Shown here piece by piece: positions 62,501 to 64,000 of a stretch of DNA of 64,000 bases. The DNA is from Hofstenia miamia (lineage: Eukaryota; Xenacoelomorpha; Acoela; Hofsteniidae): contig CABFPE010000222.1 of assembly GCA_900660155.1 (NCBI GenBank), positions 196,090-260,089 of the forward strand, given 5' to 3'. Every line of letters starts with the position of its first letter. Position 1 is the first letter of the stretch. Made by a program: the position numbers and the translations under genes. Under the pieces are notes generated by a model. It ran no database searches, was not told where the DNA came from, and saw nothing but the letters and a program-made list of their open reading frames with translations.

Positions 62501-63604
62501 TGTGTCTCAATTTCTTTGATGTGATTTTTCGTTTAGTTGACTATTTGATCTGAATCTTCCAGGACCAAGTATTTCCAAGAAACAATCCAATTTTATATTT
62601 GCTCGATTAATGATAAATTGCAATGGTCCTTTGTAAACTTGAATCATATTTCACGTTGGTGTTTGTTGCAGTAGTGCTGCTGGTTGATAATATTAATCAA
62701 GAGCAAGGTTAGATAATATTAGGAAGATCATTCGAACCAGCCATTGCATCATAATTGTTGTCACATGCATCATCTGACAATGAAACCTACTTTTGTAAGC
62801 TACAGTCCTATATTCAGTCTGGCGTACCCTGCTGCTATCCTCACTGTCACTTCCTCACGAGAAGCAATCAGCCTGAATAGCAGACATATAATAGCTTGCA
62901 GTTTACAACGCCTAATAAGAGAGCTTTTCATGTAATAGTAATGCGGATACAACGTATTGTGAGAAGGATTCAAGGTTTAGTGACCCCAACAGTGAACATG
63001 GTCAATTGGCTACAATAATTGGCACTAATCTCCACAACACCCTAATTAGAGAATAAAACAAATACATCAAAGGGAATACTTAGCCTAGCTCAACAGCATT
63101 TCTGCCGGGCGTTCGATTTATATCTTTAGTAGTGATCGCCATTGTAGTTTTTAGTTATGGTAAATTGACTCTATTATGCACTCTAGGGTTAACTGTTTTT
63201 TACTTTTGCACAATTACCATTTTCTTTTGGTTCTAAAATTTTATTCGACAGTAAGGTACTTGTAAATGAATAAATGTAAAAGAGCATTGAAAATGGTGGG
63301 TTATGCATTACTTTGAAGTAAGTCATCGTGCGCGTGTGAAATTGAATTATTGTAATTTAGTGTGAATTTTATTTTGACTTGTGTTTACTTAGAATTGCTT
63401 CCAGATCATATAGTTCATTCTCTGGAGTGTTAGTCTTCATAATAGTATGCGCTGTGGTGTTGTACTTTTGTTCCGGTAATTCACATAGTCAGTCTTCTCG
63501 TGGTAGAGGTGGTGGCGGTGGAGGCTATGGGCCTGACACATATCCTTACAGTGGTGGTAGTGGGCATACCGGCTATAATGAAGCTCCCCCACCGTACAAC
63601 TACA
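55698..63604 (+). CDS. SARAF: SARAF / TMEM66, store-operated calcium entry regulator (3' end outside window)
   Basis: ER membrane protein that in animals promotes slow inactivation of STIM/Orai calcium entry. Six exons: 55698-55755, 60586-60680, 61072-61164, 61266-61376, 61424-61479 and 63393-63604, all GT-AG and in phase; intron 4 is only 47 bp. Exon 1 encodes a signal peptide (MDFLQFSILTVICALWVVS). The luminal domain follows the family closely: DVQVLTLHSGQMTTGRRSSP, LSCVGGSSGC, TTVQCYNRGFDGSDVQWECK, YRFGRIEVSCEGYDYPDDPY, ILKGSCGLEYNLDYTHGYGG, with the conserved cysteines kept. Exon 6 gives the single membrane span (SGVLVFIIVCAVVLYFC) and the start of a Gly/Ser/Pro-rich cytosolic tail (GRGGGGGGYGPDTYPY, EAPPPYNY). 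The linker between LDYT and the membrane span is shorter than in vertebrates. A GTAAAA donor at 63605 shows that more exons follow beyond 64000. Confidence 0.92.
56432..56900 (-). pseudogene. antisense coding-like segment in SARAF intron 1 (acidic)
   Basis: On the minus strand, EYDISAQRLSEMLRFDLNVN and RYILKLSIQSTNNNDEKNVN are read from about 56860 down to 56700. After an in-frame stop (YYAQGCI, then TGA) and a CTTAG acceptor comes a long acidic exon-like stretch, KTAFGAELVNHERNLIGDVI, VTEVNEEDILNELVHEIVDA, EREEIELDEDSDVK, ending at a consensus GTAAGT donor near 56476. No family is recognised. It may be part of the same antisense unit as 58550-58870, or a separate element relic. Confidence 0.4.
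57537..57788. repeat. (TA)n microsatellite with 188-N gap
   Basis: TA runs flank an N stretch at 57571-57758. The gap is probably a longer TA array that could not be assembled. It lies in SARAF intron 1. Confidence 0.95.
57792..57880. mobile_element. terminal-repeat-like fragment (ACCGTATTTTCCGG type)
   Basis: It starts ACCGTATTTTCCGG, a terminal sequence seen in several animal DNA-transposon families, and contains an inverted pair CCAATAAGC (57807-57815) and GCTTATTGG (57859-57867). The opposite end was not found; the N gap lies just upstream. Confidence 0.4.
58550..58870 (-). pseudogene. antisense coiled-coil coding-like segments in SARAF intron 1
   Basis: Minus-strand segments: after a CCCTAG acceptor, RQNTVQFINDLEDFNHVIRQ, TVDKL; then one base out of frame ESMRTELDIQRALLLH; then, lower down, EVFELERASLDGCLATRASR, TSSNSKKFLLVDESSIMY ending at a GTAATA donor near 58541. 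Heptad-like charged and leucine positions suggest a coiled coil. The frame change implies decay or an assembly error. No family named. Confidence 0.4.
58871..60585. other. rest of SARAF intron 1
   Basis: AT-rich with a TA run at 59521-59546. A few short protein-like windows occur (minus strand near 59830-59890; plus strand 60345-60465), none with enough support to call. Confidence 0.4.
61930..62790 (-). mobile_element. piggyBac-type transposase remnant in SARAF intron 5
   Basis: On the minus strand, an acidic N-terminal piece (SLSDDACDNNYDAMAG, about 62735-62785) is followed by HIKEIETQTGATIEKSELFP and YIALMIARDEHKGGDEPRRS. Then comes IFPATIGIQRFEFITRHLNC plus DDRSKRQ (62239-62520), the conserved N-terminal DDE-flanking region of piggyBac transposases. 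A stop precedes TKNHIKEIE, and the catalytic aspartates further on are not seen. A cysteine-spaced remnant at 61950-62040 (CSKAKHKLCKMWK) may be the C-terminal finger. No terminal repeats or TTAA pair could be assigned. Dead copy. Confidence 0.65.
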
Positions 63605-64000
63605 GTAAAAATTTATTGTTGATATTTCATTTTGTAGTAGAATTCAATTGAACATAATTTCGTTAATTTTCTAAAATTCCGAGATTCTTAACCGTCTGCT
63701 AGACTAGTTTTACGCTATATTTCCATACATGTATTTGTAATACTTTGGATTGTGCAAAACCAGTTGAGTTTGTCTCCATTGAAAACAATAAGCGAAGTTT
63801 GTTTGTGTTAAGCTATTCGAGCTCGAATTTATTAACAAATTATTTTAATACGGCCTTAGGATTTCGTGCTTTAAGGAATTTTAATATCGACAATGCAGAC
63901 CGTTTGTATTGGTTAATTTATAGTTATTAATCGGCATTATAGACACGTCACACAATTAAAATAACCTTCATTTTACCTAGTAAGCTTATGAAATGTGTAC
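63605..64000. other. start of SARAF intron 6
   Basis: Sequence after the GTAAAA donor to the window edge. It holds an open frame of 61 codons at 63745-63930 with no domain; no clear next exon is visible. Confidence 0.5.

Noticed and set aside
1-64000. tRNA, rRNA or CRISPR arrays
   Set aside because: No cloverleaf with a GGTTCRANNCC-type B box, no rRNA core sequence and no regularly spaced direct repeats were seen by eye; a tRNAscan or Rfam run would settle it.

Overview
The window is AT-rich metazoan DNA: a few host genes lie among many decayed transposons. Introns come in two sizes, very short (36-47 bp) and kilobase-scale, and there is no sign of operons or bacterial genes. Short introns, AT-richness and this mix of elements (hAT, MULE, pogo/Tigger, piggyBac, Ty3/Gypsy, a LINE with a restriction-like endonuclease) fit an invertebrate such as a flatworm, cnidarian or tunicate. 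The species cannot be fixed from the sequence. Two runs of N and several 1-3 N seams mark a draft scaffold.

Layout. 1-808: hAT-type transposase remnant cut by a 1000-N gap. 2.3-13 kb: mostly noncoding, with a candidate minus-strand exon at 7.1 kb. 13.1-14.5 kb: decayed pogo/Tigger transposase; a pogo-like terminal sequence sits at 16.1-16.3 kb. 17.5-18.0 kb: candidate first exons of an unidentified minus-strand gene. 18.9-19.75 kb: decayed coding stretch of unknown family. 20.6-21.3 kb: clean four-exon minus-strand gene with 40-45 bp introns and no recognised family. 22-24.6 kb: two identical 1135-bp blocks around a single-N seam. 27.1-33.9 kb: fossil Ty3/Gypsy element with another repeat inserted in its integrase region. 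35.4-38.9 kb: FLYWCH/MULE DNA transposon with terminal repeats, target duplication and three short introns. 41.2-41.9 kb: non-autonomous hAT. 42.7-43.9 kb: TRIM-like relic.

47.6-48.7 kb holds a DUS4L-type tRNA-dihydrouridine synthase. 50.1-54.5 kb is a nest of elements: a GC-rich motif cluster (AGCGCC), a hAT with a perfect 8-bp target duplication, a TTAA-flanked MITE inside it, and a 5'-truncated LINE, all partly copied by an exact 1189-bp tandem duplication. From 55.7 kb to the right edge runs SARAF (TMEM66), a regulator of store-operated calcium entry. Six exons are visible and the 3' end lies outside the window. Its first intron holds antisense coding-like segments and its fifth an antisense piggyBac remnant.

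The confident host genes (DUS4L, SARAF) are unrelated housekeeping functions and do not form a pathway. The most unusual content is the unrecognised four-exon gene, the intron-bearing MULE, and the nested structure at 50-54.5 kb.
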